NCBI RefSeq assembly: GCF_005047355.1
Contig: NZ_SUMC01000007.1
Span: forward strand, 214,497 to 278,496
From: Actinacidiphila oryziradicis
GTDB taxonomy: Bacteria > Actinomycetota > Actinomycetes > Streptomycetales > Streptomycetaceae
DNA: 64,000 nucleotides
Direction: 5' to 3'
Shown here piece after piece: positions 26,847 to 36,860 of this stretch. Every line of letters starts with the position of its first letter. The stretch's first letter is position 1. The translations under genes and the position numbers were made by a program. The notes under the pieces were generated by a model. That model was not told the DNA's origin, searched no databases, and saw only the letters and a program-made list of their open reading frames with translations.

Positions 26847-29800
26847 ATGGCACGGGCAGCAAATTGGCTCGCCGACTCCGTGGCCGTGTTCGGTGCGGCT
26901 TGCGGGGCAAAACTCGCTGGCCCAGGCGAGCGGGAGGCCGCTATCCGTGCCCCGTTGGAAGTTCTGCTCAGCACGGCTGGCGCGCGGTTGGGCGTACCTG
27001 CCGTCTTCCACGACGAGGTTCGCGATACCGAACGGGGGGTACGCCCGGACTACGGCGTCAGCGTTGGTGGGACGATCACCGGCTATGTGGAGGTCAAGGC
27101 CCCCAGCAAGACTGTCGACCCGGCTGTGCTGCGTGGGCACGACAAGGTGCAGTGGGAGCGCCAGCGGGATCTGCCAAACCTGCTCTACACCAACGGTACT
27201 GAGTGGCGCCTCTACCAGAACGGTGATCTGCGCCTGGTCGTGCGTTTCACCGGCGACCTCAACGACGGTAAGGTCGCCGCTCCTGCGGAGTTCGAAAAGC
27301 TCCTGGTGGACTTTCTGGTCTGGAAGCCTGAGCCGATCACCACCATCGGGGCGCTCGTCAAGGCGGTGGCCAGGCTGACGCGCTTGCTGCGTGGTGAGGT
27401 ACTGGATCAGCTCGCAGCCGAGCATGCGGCCGTACGCGGCGGCGCCGACGAAGGAGAGCAGCCGTTTCTCGGGCTGGCCGCCGAGTGGCGGCAGATGCTG
27501 TTCCCCCAGGCCGGTGAGGCCACTTTCGCCGACGGGTACGCACAGACCGTCACGTTTGCGTTGCTGCTGGCCCGGACCGAAGGGATCACCGTCACGGGCG
27601 AGTCGCTGCACACCATCGGAGAGAAGCTGGGCGCGGACCACTCGCTGATGGGCCGGGCGCTGCAGCTGCTCACCGACTACGTGGCCCGCGACTTCAGGAT
27701 CACCCTCGACCTGCTGGCCCGCACCGTCGATGCCGTCAACTGGCCTCGAATACGCCGGGGACGCCGGGACACCTACCTGCACCTGTACGAACACTTCCTT
27801 GACGAGTACGACCCTGACCTTCGCAAGCGCTCCGGCTCGTACTACACCCCGGTCGAGGTCGTCGAGCAGATGGTCCGGCTCACCGACGACATCCTGGTCA
27901 CCCGGCTGGACAAGCCGCGCGGCTTCGCCGACCCCGGCGTCTTCACCATCGATCCCGCGATGGGCACTGGCACCTACCTACACGCCGTGCTGGAACGGAT
28001 CGCCGCTAACGCCGCGGCCCACGACGGGCCGGGGGCGGTCAGTGGGGCGCTCACCCGCGCTGCGGGCCGTGTCGCCGGGTTCGAGCTCCAGATGGGGCCG
28101 TACGCAGTGGCGGAACTGCGAACCGCCGAACAACTGAACCGCTACCAGGCTGCCCCGCCGAATGGCGGCATAAAACTATACGTCACCGACACCCTCGACG
28201 ACCCCTACGTGGCGGCCACCCAGTTCAGGCCCGCACTTCGGCTGATCGCTGCCGCCCGCCGCAAGGCCAACGAAATCAAGGCCCGCTCCAACGTCACCGT
28301 CGTCATCGGCAACCCCCCGTACGCCGAACTCGCCAACGGCGCCGGCGGCTGGGTAGAGAACGGCGGCGCCGACATGAAGGGCAAGCGCGGCGCCAAAGCC
28401 ATCCTCGACGACTGGTACACCCCCGGCGCCGCAAAATTCAAGGCCAAGCTCAAAAACCTGTACGTCTTCTTCTGGCGCTGGGCCACCTGGAAGGTGTGGG
28501 AGTCCACCCCCAACAACGAGGGCGGCAACGCCGGCGTCATCTGCTTCATCACCACCTCCGGCTACCTCACTGGCCCGGCGTTCACCGGCATGCGCGAGTA
28601 TCTGCGCCGCTACGCATCCGAGGGCTGGATCATCGACTGCACCCCCGAAGGTCAGACTCCGGACGTTCCTACGCGCATATTCCCGGGCGTGCGCCAGCCG
28701 CTGGCGATCGGCGTCTTCGTCCGCCATGCCGACGCTGACACAGACACGCCGGCCCGCATCCGCCACCGCACGTTGACCGGCCGGCAGGCCGACAAGTTCG
28801 CCGCGCTGGCCGCCGTCGAGTTGGACGACGACGGTTGGCGCGACTGCCGCACGGTCTGGACCGCCCCGCTGACCCCGGCGAGCACTAGCCAGTGGGACAC
28901 CTATCCCGCGCTCGACGCGCTGATGCCCTGGTACTCGCCCGGCGTGTTCCCCACCCGCACATGGGTCTACGCCCCCAACCGCGACATCCTCCACAGCAGG
29001 TGGTCGGCGCTCATCGGTGAAAGTGACCGCGGACGGAAGGCGCAGCTCTTCAAGGAGGGCCGCGACGCCAATCTCGACAAGGCCAAACCGCCCCTGCCCG
29101 GCGACGACACCTGCCCCGCTCCGTCAACGCCGATCGTCCGGGAGACCAACAGCCAGCCCGCCCTCGTCCGAGTCGGATACCGGGCCTTCGACCGGCAGTG
29201 GATCGTCGCCGACCCACGCGTGATGGACATGCCTCGCCGCGACCTGTGGGCCGCCCGAATACCGGGGCAGGTGTTCATCATCGAGCAGCACCGCAAGCCG
29301 ATCCAGTCAGGTCCGGGCGTGATCTTCTCGGCTCTGATCCCCGACTTCGACCACTTCAAGGGCTCCGAAGGCGGCAGGACCCTGCCGTTCCTGCACCCCG
29401 ACGGGAAGCCCAACCTCGCCCCCGGCCTCAGAGCCGCGCTCACCAGCCGACTCGGCACCGAAGTCACGGACCCGGACATCCTCGCCTACATCGCCGGTGT
29501 GACGGCACACCCGGCCTTCACCGCGACCTTCGCCGATGAACTGACCACCCCGGGGATCCGGGTGCCGGTCACCACAGACCCGGTGCTGTGGCACAAAGCC
29601 GTGCAGCTGGGCCGGCAAGTCCTCTGGCTGCACACCTACGGGAAGTGCTTCATCGGCCCGGAGCGGCCCGAGGAAAACGTCCGTCTCCCGCAGAGCGACC
29701 CGCGCCGCCCGCTGAGCCTGGCACCGATCACCTCCATGCCCGAGACCATCAACTACGACGGGGACCGCCAGGTCGTCACAGTCGGGGACGGCGAGTTCGG

Positions 29801-30161
29801 ACCGGTCACCCCGCAGGTCTGGGAGTATGCCGTCGGCGGACGCAATGTCGTCAAGGGCTGGTTCGGCAACCGCAAGAAGGAGCCTGGCGGCCGACGCGGC
29901 TCGCCGCTCGATGACCTGCACGTCACAGCGTGGGACCCGGACTGGACCAGCGAGTTCATCAACCTTCTCACGGTACTGACCCGCCTGGCCGATCTTGAAC
30001 CCGAACAGGATCAAACCCTGGCGTCCATCCTCACCACCGATGTTCTCACCTACGACGACCTCGCCCCCGCCGGCGTGCGCTGGCCACACACCCCAGCAGA
30101 CCGCAAGCCACGCTTCTCCCTGGCGTCTGTACGCTCCGGTAACGACGACACCTTGATCTAG
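26847..30161 (+). CDS. Single-polypeptide restriction-modification enzyme (type IIG / type ISP-like, about 1104 aa)
   Basis: The N-terminal nuclease-like domain has D and E-x-K residues (VRPDYGVSVGGTITGYVEVK, about residues 67-84). A helical linker leads to an N6-adenine methyltransferase: SGSYYTPVEVVEQMVRLTDD, motif I FTIDPAMGTGTYLHAVLE (near 369), and the catalytic VVIGNPPYAELANG (near 488). The C-terminal half (about 620-1104) is the target-recognition region. No helicase motifs appear between nuclease and methylase, so the type ISP label is by resemblance of the methylase and C-terminal parts. It should modify and cut DNA with one protein. ATG 26847 is likely; an in-frame ATG at 26790 is possible. 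No separate S or R gene adjoins. A piece of this gene is duplicated at 49228-49365. Confidence 0.82.
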   Translation: MARAANWLADSVAVFGAACGAKLAGPGEREAAIRAPLEVLLSTAGARLGVPAVFHDEVRDTERGVRPDYGVSVGGTITGYVEVKAPSKTVDPAVLRGHDKVQWERQRDLPNLLYTNGTEWRLYQNGDLRLVVRFTGDLNDGKVAAPAEFEKLLVDFLVWKPEPITTIGALVKAVARLTRLLRGEVLDQLAAEHAAVRGGADEGEQPFLGLAAEWRQMLFPQAGEATFADGYAQTVTFALLLARTEGITVTGESLHTIGEKLGADHSLMGRALQLLTDYVARDFRITLDLLARTVDAVNWPRIRRGRRDTYLHLYEHFLDEYDPDLRKRSGSYYTPVEVVEQMVRLTDDILVTRLDKPRGFADPGVFTIDPAMGTGTYLHAVLERIAANAAAHDGPGAVSGALTRAAGRVAGFELQMGPYAVAELRTAEQLNRYQAAPPNGGIKLYVTDTLDDPYVAATQFRPALRLIAAARRKANEIKARSNVTVVIGNPPYAELANGAGGWVENGGADMKGKRGAKAILDDWYTPGAAKFKAKLKNLYVFFWRWATWKVWESTPNNEGGNAGVICFITTSGYLTGPAFTGMREYLRRYASEGWIIDCTPEGQTPDVPTRIFPGVRQPLAIGVFVRHADADTDTPARIRHRTLTGRQADKFAALAAVELDDDGWRDCRTVWTAPLTPASTSQWDTYPALDALMPWYSPGVFPTRTWVYAPNRDILHSRWSALIGESDRGRKAQLFKEGRDANLDKAKPPLPGDDTCPAPSTPIVRETNSQPALVRVGYRAFDRQWIVADPRVMDMPRRDLWAARIPGQVFIIEQHRKPIQSGPGVIFSALIPDFDHFKGSEGGRTLPFLHPDGKPNLAPGLRAALTSRLGTEVTDPDILAYIAGVTAHPAFTATFADELTTPGIRVPVTTDPVLWHKAVQLGRQVLWLHTYGKCFIGPERPEENVRLPQSDPRRPLSLAPITSMPETINYDGDRQVVTVGDGEFGPVTPQVWEYAVGGRNVVKGWFGNRKKEPGGRRGSPLDDLHVTAWDPDWTSEFINLLTVLTRLADLEPEQDQTLASILTTDVLTYDDLAPAGVRWPHTPADRKPRFSLASVRSGNDDTLI

Positions 30162-30261
30162 CGGAGTACCGGCAATCGTCACATGAACCGGGAGGAATGG
30201 GCAGACGGGAAGGGCACGCAGCGGGCACGCCTGCCCAGTGATATCTATCGCTGTGTGCTCC

Positions 30262-30487
30262 TTTGACGACATCAGGCTGTTTTTCCGCGAGGCCCGCACG
30301 GCTGGCGGCCTGAATCACCCCGGCGTGGTCACCGTCTACGACCTCGGACAGGGTCTCTACCTGGTCATGGAACTGCTCGCCGGACGCGACCTGTCCGCCG
30401 TCCTGCGCTTCGACGGCCCACCCACCGTCACTGACGCCGTCGACTGGGCCGCGCAGGCCGCCGACGCTCTGGCCGCCTCCCACGCTG
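30262..30487 (+). pseudogene. Internal fragment of the kinase/propeller gene family
   Basis: Reads DDIRLFFREARTAGGLNHPG, then VVTVYDLGQ, LYLVMELLAGRDLSAVL and DAVDWAAQAADALAASHAV, matching the kinase at 11541-13298 between the lysine strand and the catalytic loop. Homology stops just before the catalytic HRD. The open frame goes on to 30957 but without homology. No start region and no active-site loop: a dead fragment. Confidence 0.8.
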
Positions 30488-30627
30488 TGATCTCACCAGC
30501 GCAGGCGGCGGCCCCACCGAGGCGGAACGCGTCACTGCGAAAGGGGAGGCCGAAGGCGGCGGGCATGGAGGTCCTTCGCGGTGTGCCGCGGGCCGCGGAT
30601 GACGTCCTTGCGGGCGGGGCTGCGTGG

Positions 30628-31401
30628 TCAGTTGCCAGCAGGGAGAAGTTCGACGGTCGTAGTGTTAATCATCCACTGAACGTCCTGCTTTGCGTCGCCG
30701 GAACCGATAGTTGTCTCCGGGGGCGGGGCGAAGGGGTCGGACTGCCCGTTGGTGCCACCGGCCGGAATCGTCGGCACATTAACCCTGCGGGTCACGTCCT
30801 TTTGGCCCCCTGGCAAGTCCGTGGCGGTGAACACGACCGTGATCCTGTAGGCATGCGGTGCAGTATCGGTATTGCGCAGCGAGGTGAAGCGGCAGGTGAA
30901 GTTGCCGCCGAACTCCCACTGGTTCTGATGCGGCTTGCCGCAGTTGATCTCTGGTGACGGTCCTTGATCGACCAGGTCGCTCCCGTCGTACGGCGGTGGG
31001 GTGAAGACCGGGGCCGCCGCCGCGTTCGCCGTCTTGGCCTCCAGCGCGTCACTACAACCGGCCGACCAGGCGAGGGCCTGGTCGTTGTCCGCCGTGGCAG
31101 AGGCACCCACGTCGGGGTTCGACGTCCCGCTGCTGCACTCGCTCTTAGCGGTGGCGTCCATCCCTTCTGGCACGCTGGCATACCCGAGGGAGAGCAGGTT
31201 CCCACCCATGCGGTATCCGTCGGCGTAGGCCGCAAGGGCACGGGCCTGGAGCGCGTCCGGAGTCGGGGCGGTGGCGGCTGCGGGGCTTTCGGCGGCGGAC
31301 TGCGCGGAGTTTTGCTGGGGGGAGGTGGGTGCGTGGGAGCCGCACCCGGCGAGCACCGGCAGCAGCGCGGCTATGAGCAGAGGAAATCTGTGTCTCGGCA
31401 T
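30628..31401 (-). CDS. Secreted lipoprotein (257 aa)
   Basis: The N-terminus MPRHRFPLLIAALLPVLAGC is a lipoprotein signal with lipobox LAGC; the mature protein starts at Cys20. A low-complexity Ser/Ala/Pro linker follows (residues 24-50), then a domain with CSSGTSNPDVG and CSDALEAKTA and, after residue 150, a beta-rich part NFTCRFTSLRNTDTAPHAYR ending DVQWMINTTTVELLPAGN. The second half resembles small DUF4352-type immunoglobulin-like domains, with no certainty. Surface-anchored, function unknown. It is alone, facing the kinase fragment. Confidence 0.75.
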   Translation of the reverse strand: MPRHRFPLLIAALLPVLAGCGSHAPTSPQQNSAQSAAESPAAATAPTPDALQARALAAYADGYRMGGNLLSLGYASVPEGMDATAKSECSSGTSNPDVGASATADNDQALAWSAGCSDALEAKTANAAAAPVFTPPPYDGSDLVDQGPSPEINCGKPHQNQWEFGGNFTCRFTSLRNTDTAPHAYRITVVFTATDLPGGQKDVTRRVNVPTIPAGGTNGQSDPFAPPPETTIGSGDAKQDVQWMINTTTVELLPAGN

Positions 31402-31599
31402 GAGAATGTCCTATTTGCTTGATCGTTGTCGGGGGAGCGTATCGGACGTCTTTTTCCGACTTTGTACGCACCCCCGACGTCCGCCGCTGCACCACCGCCG
31501 TTACGTGCGCTGCAGAGCGCGACTTCACCCTCAGTTCGCTCCCCGGACGCGCGCGATAGCGCTCAGCTGGCCGGTGGACCCGATCGGGCCGCTGTCGCC

Positions 31600-31831
31600 G
31601 GCAACTTGCGTTCAACGGCACCGGCGCCATGAAGTCGCTGTCATTGAGCTCGGACTCACCGCTGCCCGTCTGAAGGCGGTCGTACACCAAATAGGCGTAT
31701 GGCCTCGCCTTCCCGCTCGTTGCAGCGGTCGCTCTGTCGTTACCCTCGTTGAAATACCTGCGGACCCAGCGTTCCGCCGTGTCCAAACCGACGGTGAATG
31801 CCCCTATGCGCACCCTGCCCCGCTCCACCAC
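31600..31831 (-). pseudogene. N-terminal fragment of an unknown protein
   Basis: A frame from GTG 31831 (VVERGRVRIGAFTVGLDTAE) continues through YAYLVYDRLQTGSGESELND and DFMAPVPLNASC, then becomes arginine-rich nonsense over the next 150 codons. The first 75 residues have normal codon use and look like the start of a real protein. The end is lost. No family assigned. Confidence 0.4.
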
Positions 31832-31924
31832 AACACTCGGACCAGCCCAGGGACACTGGTCCCTAACATGATCCGAGGGAATAGGTCACGTGAGACGGAC
31901 GCAGGAAGCGACCGAGAAGGGGCG

Positions 31925-32545
31925 TCAGCGGAGTCGGGCCCAGAACAGCGCATGCCCGCTGTCACCTTCGGGCACGAACTCTTCCTGCTCGACGGTCAGT
32001 CCGGCTTGAGTGATCCAGGCCCGGTTCGTAGCGGCGTCCGTGTGGCTCCACCACATAGCGGTCCCGTCGCCAAGCCAGTCCTCATCGACGCCGGTCCAGG
32101 CCCGACGGCCGGTGGTCCCCAGGAACCAACCGCCAGGTCGCAGCCATCGGGCGACCTTCTCCAGCAGCGGAAGCTGTTCCTCGAGTGGGATATGGATCAG
32201 TGCATAGAACGAAACGACCGCGTCGAAGGAGCCCGGTGCGAAGTCCACGGCCGTAGCATCGGCGCAGATGAACTCGGCCTGCGGCACGAGCTCCCGGGCC
32301 CTGCGGATCTGCACCTCACTGATATCGACGCCGGTGACACGGTGACCTGCGTTCGCCAGGTCGCGGGCGACGGGAACCCCGCTTCCGCACCCCAGGTCCA
32401 GCACCCTGCCTCCAGCCGGGATTCGACCGCACAGTTCGCTGATCCACGGCTGATACTTCGTCTCGGCGGCATACGCCTGGTCATAGCGCAGTGAGAGCGC
32501 GTCGTACCCACGCCGGACCAGGTCTTTGGGATCTTCAATGTCCAC
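31925..32545 (-). CDS. Class I SAM-dependent methyltransferase (206 aa)
   Basis: A Methyltransf_11/25-type Rossmann core: motif I RVLDLGCGSGVPVARDLANA (residues about 47-66), motif II GVDISEVQIRRARELV, then FICADATAVDFAPGSFDAVV and the post-core RPGGWFLGTTGRRAW. The last part (GLTVEQEEFVPEGDSGHALF) is usual for the small-molecule methylase subgroup. Length normal. ATG at 32545 has only a weak upstream GAAG. The substrate cannot be told; no pathway genes adjoin. Confidence 0.85.
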   Translation of the reverse strand: MDIEDPKDLVRRGYDALSLRYDQAYAAETKYQPWISELCGRIPAGGRVLDLGCGSGVPVARDLANAGHRVTGVDISEVQIRRARELVPQAEFICADATAVDFAPGSFDAVVSFYALIHIPLEEQLPLLEKVARWLRPGGWFLGTTGRRAWTGVDEDWLGDGTAMWWSHTDAATNRAWITQAGLTVEQEEFVPEGDSGHALFWARLR

Positions 32546-32793
32546 GTCAGTGCACGTTAGCCACCCGCGGTGACAGGCCGCGAACGGATATCGCTCGATC
32601 CTCGGGCACGCCCCCTGCCGGGGTGATGTGGGGGCTGCTGCCAGGGTGGGCGGCTGTCAGGGCGTGCATGCAGGCGGGGCAGGCCGCGGCGGCGGGGCCA
32701 CCGCCCGCGAGTTGGGCCACTTCGCCCGCCTCCGTGCCGACGCCGTCCGGCGCAAGGCGGAGAAGGCCCGCCCCCGCCCGCCTCGCCGCCTGC

Positions 32794-33897
32794 CGGTGAG
32801 TCCGGTAGGCGAAGGGACTCATCTGCGCATCAGCCGCAGCGTCGCGACCCACCCCTCAGCTTGCACCCTCGCTGAGATGGAGACGAACGAGCTGCTGCGC
32901 GGCACCGAGGGTAGTGCGAGCTGGGGACTGAAGGGGCTGACCTGCAGATCTGCCGAGTCCCATACCCCCTCGCCAGGACGGAGCCTGGCTCTGACAGGAT
33001 CGGTCGCATTCCCACAGACAGGGCCGGCAGCCCCCTAACCCCTCGGGAGACCTTCATGGCCAAGACCCTGGTCGGCGCCCCGGAGCCGCAGGAGCCCCGG
33101 CGCCCACAGCCCACCGATCCTCACGCGGAACGCACCGTGCTGGGCGCCATACTCACGCATCCAGCGGTCTCGGCACACTTCGCCACCATCCTGGCGGTCG
33201 GCGACTTCGCCGAGTCGGCCCACCAGGACCTGTTCTCCGCCGCCGTCGCGGTCCGCGACCGCGGGCAACGCACCGCCCCAGACGCCGTGATTGAGGAACT
33301 ATGCCGTCGGGACAGCCCGCTCGGCGCCGAGACGGTCCACTCGGTCACCTCTCACGCGCCCGTGGAAGCCGTTGCCCTCTACTATGCAGCGATCGTTCGC
33401 GACCTGGCCGCCCTGCGCCGCAAGCCCAGCAGCGCCACCCCGGAGGGCATGGCGCCCATGCCGCTGCGCGGATTCCTCGTCGACGAGGATGACTGACCCG
33501 GCGCCTCCACCCCGGCGCTGAGCGCCTCGGTTCCCCCTGCCCTGACGGATACGCGAACTGGGGCAACACCTGCGGGGCACCGCTGGTCCCTCCGTGGGCA
33601 CCGCCCAGCCGGCGATGCCCGGCCATCCCGCCTCGGTTCCCCCTGGCTGACACGACGCACCGGCTGGTCGAGTACGACCGGCGGCACCGCCGGATGAGGG
33701 CGGGGTCCGCAAACAGGCGTGCGCATCGGAGGCTCGGCGGCTCAGCGGGACTTCCTGTCCCTCACACCCCGGTGTACAGCTGCCGCCAGCGGGCAGGTAG
33801 CTGACAGTGATGAGTCTCCGGGGTCCGTCGGGACAATGCGTAGACCTCCCCTACGGAAACGCGGACATCGCCGTACTGGCGGCGCCCGCCACAGCGG
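32794..33897 (+). repeat. Repeat module B (DnaB-N gene + tail, without the RNA)
   Basis: Starts with gtgagtccggtaggcgaagg at 32794, inside what in modules A and C is the middle of the unit, so the structured RNA and its flank are missing. It holds a GGGACTG element at 32933-32950, the DnaB-N gene and the full conserved tail, and ends near 33897 (cgtactggcggcgcccgcc), about 70 bases further than A but level with C. The bases 33354-33824 match module A exactly or almost so. Confidence 0.85.
33056..33496 (+). CDS. Stand-alone DnaB helicase N-terminal-domain protein, copy B (146 aa)
   Basis: Same length and ends as copy A (MAKTLVGAPEPQEPRRPQ; PMPLRGFLVDEDD). Differences cluster in residues 19-105, for example AILTHPAVSAHFATILAVGD and AVIEELCRRDSPLGAETVHS, and mostly preserve the fold; the last third is the same. 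Intact frame, same upstream CGGGAGACC. The pattern of conserved ends with changed middle suggests conversion between copies plus selection to keep the domain. Confidence 0.8.
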   Translation: MAKTLVGAPEPQEPRRPQPTDPHAERTVLGAILTHPAVSAHFATILAVGDFAESAHQDLFSAAVAVRDRGQRTAPDAVIEELCRRDSPLGAETVHSVTSHAPVEAVALYYAAIVRDLAALRRKPSSATPEGMAPMPLRGFLVDEDD

Positions 33898-34075
33898 CAA
33901 GTGCGCGGTCCACGACAGCGACCCAGGGCTGACCAGCGAAGAGCTACGCATAAGAGTTCTCTGCTCCTGCTCGTCTTTACCCTAATTTGCCATCTTTGTG
34001 GGTTTGCGCGTGGCACACTTCCCCCGAACTAGCTATGCGATCAACAGTTGATCGTCCTTTCATGGGAGAATGTGA
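33898..34075 (+). promoter_or_regulatory. Upstream region of IPT/RCC1 gene with 17-bp perfect palindrome
   Basis: The palindrome cgatcaacagttgatcg lies at 34038-34054, 22 bases before the ATG, between an AT-richer stretch (ctaatttgccatctttgtgg) and the ribosome site GGGAG. A palindrome of this length near the start is a likely operator for a dimeric repressor. No promoter hexamers are convincing. Confidence 0.5.
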
Positions 34076-36316
34076 ATGCCTGTCAGACGAAGATGCGCAG
34101 TTTGGGGCATCTCCCTGGCTGTTGTGTTCGGCGCCGCCCAACTCGGAACCGCACCGTCTGCCTTCGCAGCATCCGCGCCTTCGGTGTCGGCGGTATCGCC
34201 GACGTCGGGCGCCACAGCGGGCCGCACGCGCGTGACCGTACGCGGGACCGGCTTCACGCACGTCAAGCGGATCCTGTTCGGCTCAGCCGCGGGTTCCTCG
34301 ATCCAGGTGAAGTCCTCGACCCAGCTACTGGTCACCGCGCCGGCACATGCCGCCGGACGTGTGGACGTTCGCGTACAGACCAGCGCGGGAACCTCCGCGC
34401 AGCGAACCGCCGACCACTACACCTACGTGTCACCACCCAGAATTACCGCGATAACGCCCACTTCCGGAACCACCGGCGGCGGAACCCGAGTCACCGTCAC
34501 CGGAGCCAACTTCAGCCACGTCACCGCAGTAACCTTCGCAGGGAAAATCGGTACGGCACTGTCGGTCACCTCCGCAACGAAACTGCTCGTAACCGCCCCA
34601 GCCCATAGCGCCGGACTGGTCGCCATACAGGTCAAAACGGCGTACGGGGCATCCGCCGCAGTAACAGCGGACCGCTACACTTACGTCGCGCCGCCCCGGA
34701 TTACCGCGATTGCGCCCTCTTCCGGAACCACCGGCGGCGGAACCCGAGTCACGGTCACCGGAACCGACTTCAGCCACGTCACCGCAGTGACCTTCGCAGG
34801 GAAAGCCGGTACGGCCCTGTCGGTCACCTCCGCAACGAAACTGCTCGTGACCGCTCCAGCCCATAGCGCCGGACTGGCGGCCATACAGGTCAAAACGGCG
34901 TACGGGGCCTCCGCCGCAGTGACGGCGGACGGCTACACCTACGTTGCGCCCCCCGGGAAGGTCACCGCCGCCGCGGTCACGGCGACGACGACGTCTCTGA
35001 AACTGGAGTGGACGAACCCCACCGGGAGTGATTTCTCGGGTGTGATGATCCGACGCAGCCCCGGCACCGTACCGCCTTCCTCACGGTCCGCCGGCACGCT
35101 GGTGACCACAACGAGCAAGACAACGACCGTCTACTCCGACACCGGCCTCACACCGGGCAAAAGTTACGCGTACGCCCTGTTCGCCCACAGCACGGCCGAT
35201 GCCTACGCGGCAGCCGACACGGTCGTGGGCACCACAAAGCCATCGGGCGGAGGTAACCCAGACACAGCCACCGCCCTCACCGCGGGCTGGCTCGACACCT
35301 GCGCGGTGCTGACCGGCGGCACCGTCGACTGCTGGGGAATCAACGGCTACGGGCAGCTGGGCGACGGCACCACCACCAACCGGACCACCCCGACACCAGT
35401 GACCGGACTGACCGGCGTCACCGCCGTCACAGCAGGCATGGCCCACACCTGCGCGGTGCTCACCGCCGGCACCGTCGACTGCTGGGGAGACAACGAATAC
35501 GGGCAGCTGGGCGACGGCACCACCACCAACCGGACCACCCCGACACCAGTGACCGGGCTCAGCGGCGTCACCGCCCTCACCGCAGGCGACTACCACACCT
35601 GCGCGCTGCTCACCGACGGCACCGTCAACTGCTGGGGATACAACGAATACGGGCAGCTGGGCGACGGCACCACCACCAACCGGACCACCCCGACACCAGT
35701 GACCGGACTGACCGGCGTCACCGCCGTCGCCGCAGGCGACTCGCACACCTGCGCGGTGCTCACCGACGGCACCGTCAACTGCTGGGGATACAACGGCTTC
35801 GGGGAGCTGGGCGACGGCACCAACACAGACCGGACCACCCCGACACCGGTGACCGGACTGACCGGCGTCACCGCCCTCACCGCGGGCTGGCTCGACACCT
35901 GCGCGCTGCTCACCGGCGGTACTGTCGACTGCTGGGGAGACAACGAATACGGGCAGCTGGGCGACGGCACCACCACCTACCGGACCACCCCGACACCAGT
36001 GACCGGACTGACCGGCGTCACCGCCGTCGCCGCGGGCTGGGGCCACACCTGCGCGGTGCTAACCGGCGGCACCGTCGACTGCTGGGGAGACAACGAATCC
36101 GGGGAGCTGGGCGACGGCACCACCACCTACCGGACCACCCCGACACCCGTGACCGGACTGACCGGCGTCACCGCCCTCACCGCAGGCGATTTCCACACCT
36201 GCGCGGTGCTCACCGGCGGCACCGTCGACTGCTGGGGAGACAACGAATCCGGGGAGCTGGGCGACGGCACCACTACCGACCGGCCGACCCCGACACCGGT
36301 GGTCGGGCTGAACTGA
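34076..36316 (+). CDS. Secreted IPT/TIG and RCC1-repeat protein (746 aa)
   Basis: The signal peptide (MPVRRRCAVWGISLAVVFGA to PSAFAAS) is cut near residue 31. Three IPT/TIG immunoglobulin-like domains follow (about 35-115, 120-200 and 206-286; GGGTRVTVTGANFSHVTAVT), then a fibronectin III-like domain (290-390), then seven 50-residue RCC1 blades, each with CAVLTGGTVDCWGDN and GQLGDGTTT. Seven blades would close one propeller. Each blade has two cysteines, likely forming disulphides outside the cell. There is no cell-wall sorting signal or membrane anchor. It is probably a secreted adhesin-like binding protein. The blades and IPT domains 2-3 are near-copies at DNA level, so the gene has grown by duplication. 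Confidence 0.85.
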   Translation: MPVRRRCAVWGISLAVVFGAAQLGTAPSAFAASAPSVSAVSPTSGATAGRTRVTVRGTGFTHVKRILFGSAAGSSIQVKSSTQLLVTAPAHAAGRVDVRVQTSAGTSAQRTADHYTYVSPPRITAITPTSGTTGGGTRVTVTGANFSHVTAVTFAGKIGTALSVTSATKLLVTAPAHSAGLVAIQVKTAYGASAAVTADRYTYVAPPRITAIAPSSGTTGGGTRVTVTGTDFSHVTAVTFAGKAGTALSVTSATKLLVTAPAHSAGLAAIQVKTAYGASAAVTADGYTYVAPPGKVTAAAVTATTTSLKLEWTNPTGSDFSGVMIRRSPGTVPPSSRSAGTLVTTTSKTTTVYSDTGLTPGKSYAYALFAHSTADAYAAADTVVGTTKPSGGGNPDTATALTAGWLDTCAVLTGGTVDCWGINGYGQLGDGTTTNRTTPTPVTGLTGVTAVTAGMAHTCAVLTAGTVDCWGDNEYGQLGDGTTTNRTTPTPVTGLSGVTALTAGDYHTCALLTDGTVNCWGYNEYGQLGDGTTTNRTTPTPVTGLTGVTAVAAGDSHTCAVLTDGTVNCWGYNGFGELGDGTNTDRTTPTPVTGLTGVTALTAGWLDTCALLTGGTVDCWGDNEYGQLGDGTTTYRTTPTPVTGLTGVTAVAAGWGHTCAVLTGGTVDCWGDNESGELGDGTTTYRTTPTPVTGLTGVTALTAGDFHTCAVLTGGTVDCWGDNESGELGDGTTTDRPTPTPVVGLN

Positions 36317-36589
36317 GTACCTGAGTACACCAAGCATGACGCACGCAGGCCGATGAGCCCGCGCTGCGGGGCTCCGGTCCCGTGTGGCGGGACTGTCGGA
36401 CAAACGGTTCGGCGCTCTGCTCCCGCCCCGCGGGAACAGAGCGCCGTCCGTACCTCCCCACACAAGGAGTCGCCTTGCAGCAGCAGCTCGCTGCGGTCGA
36501 CAGCAAGGTCTCTGTGGACCTCGGCGGCGGCGTTGAGGTCTTCTCGAGCGGTGTGCCGGCGCAGGCCCGTGCCGTCTACATCCATACGC

Positions 36590-36820
36590 TGCAGCAGGCG
36601 TCTGGCGGGTCGTCAGTGGCTGAAGGGGCACAGCCTCAGTCACTGCCTGGGCAGGCGTCGACGTCTGGATCGGCGGCGGGTGGGGCTGCCTGGGAGAGCC
36701 ACGGTGCCGACCCCGAACCGCCGCTTGGGCTTGAGTCGCGAAGAGCGGCCCGATCCGTTCGATGATGCGGTCTGCCGCATAGGAGACGATGCGGAACTCA
36801 GGCGCGCTGAACCGAGTCAT
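36590..36820 (-). pseudogene. 5' part of an unknown, probably frameshifted gene
   Basis: ATG 36820 has a strong AGGAG 6 bases upstream and the first 30 residues (MTRFSAPEFRIVSYAADRII, then ERIGPLFATQAQ) look real. Beyond that the frame turns into Arg/Pro-rich text, while a neighbouring minus frame has natural codon use (RRHTAREDLNAAAEVHRDLA at about 36440-36560). A frameshift between them is likely. No family recognised. Confidence 0.4.
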
Positions 36821-36860
36821 GATCACTCCTGATCGATCTTCTCGCTGCGGATGCTCCTAC

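Noticed and set aside
35081..36046. Long minus-strand frame opposite the RCC1 blades
   Set aside because: An antisense shadow of the 150-base blade repeats.
36353..36832. Plus-strand frames downstream of the RCC1 gene
   Set aside because: Arg/Ser-rich text without homology; the ribosome site and natural codons in this stretch are on the minus strand.
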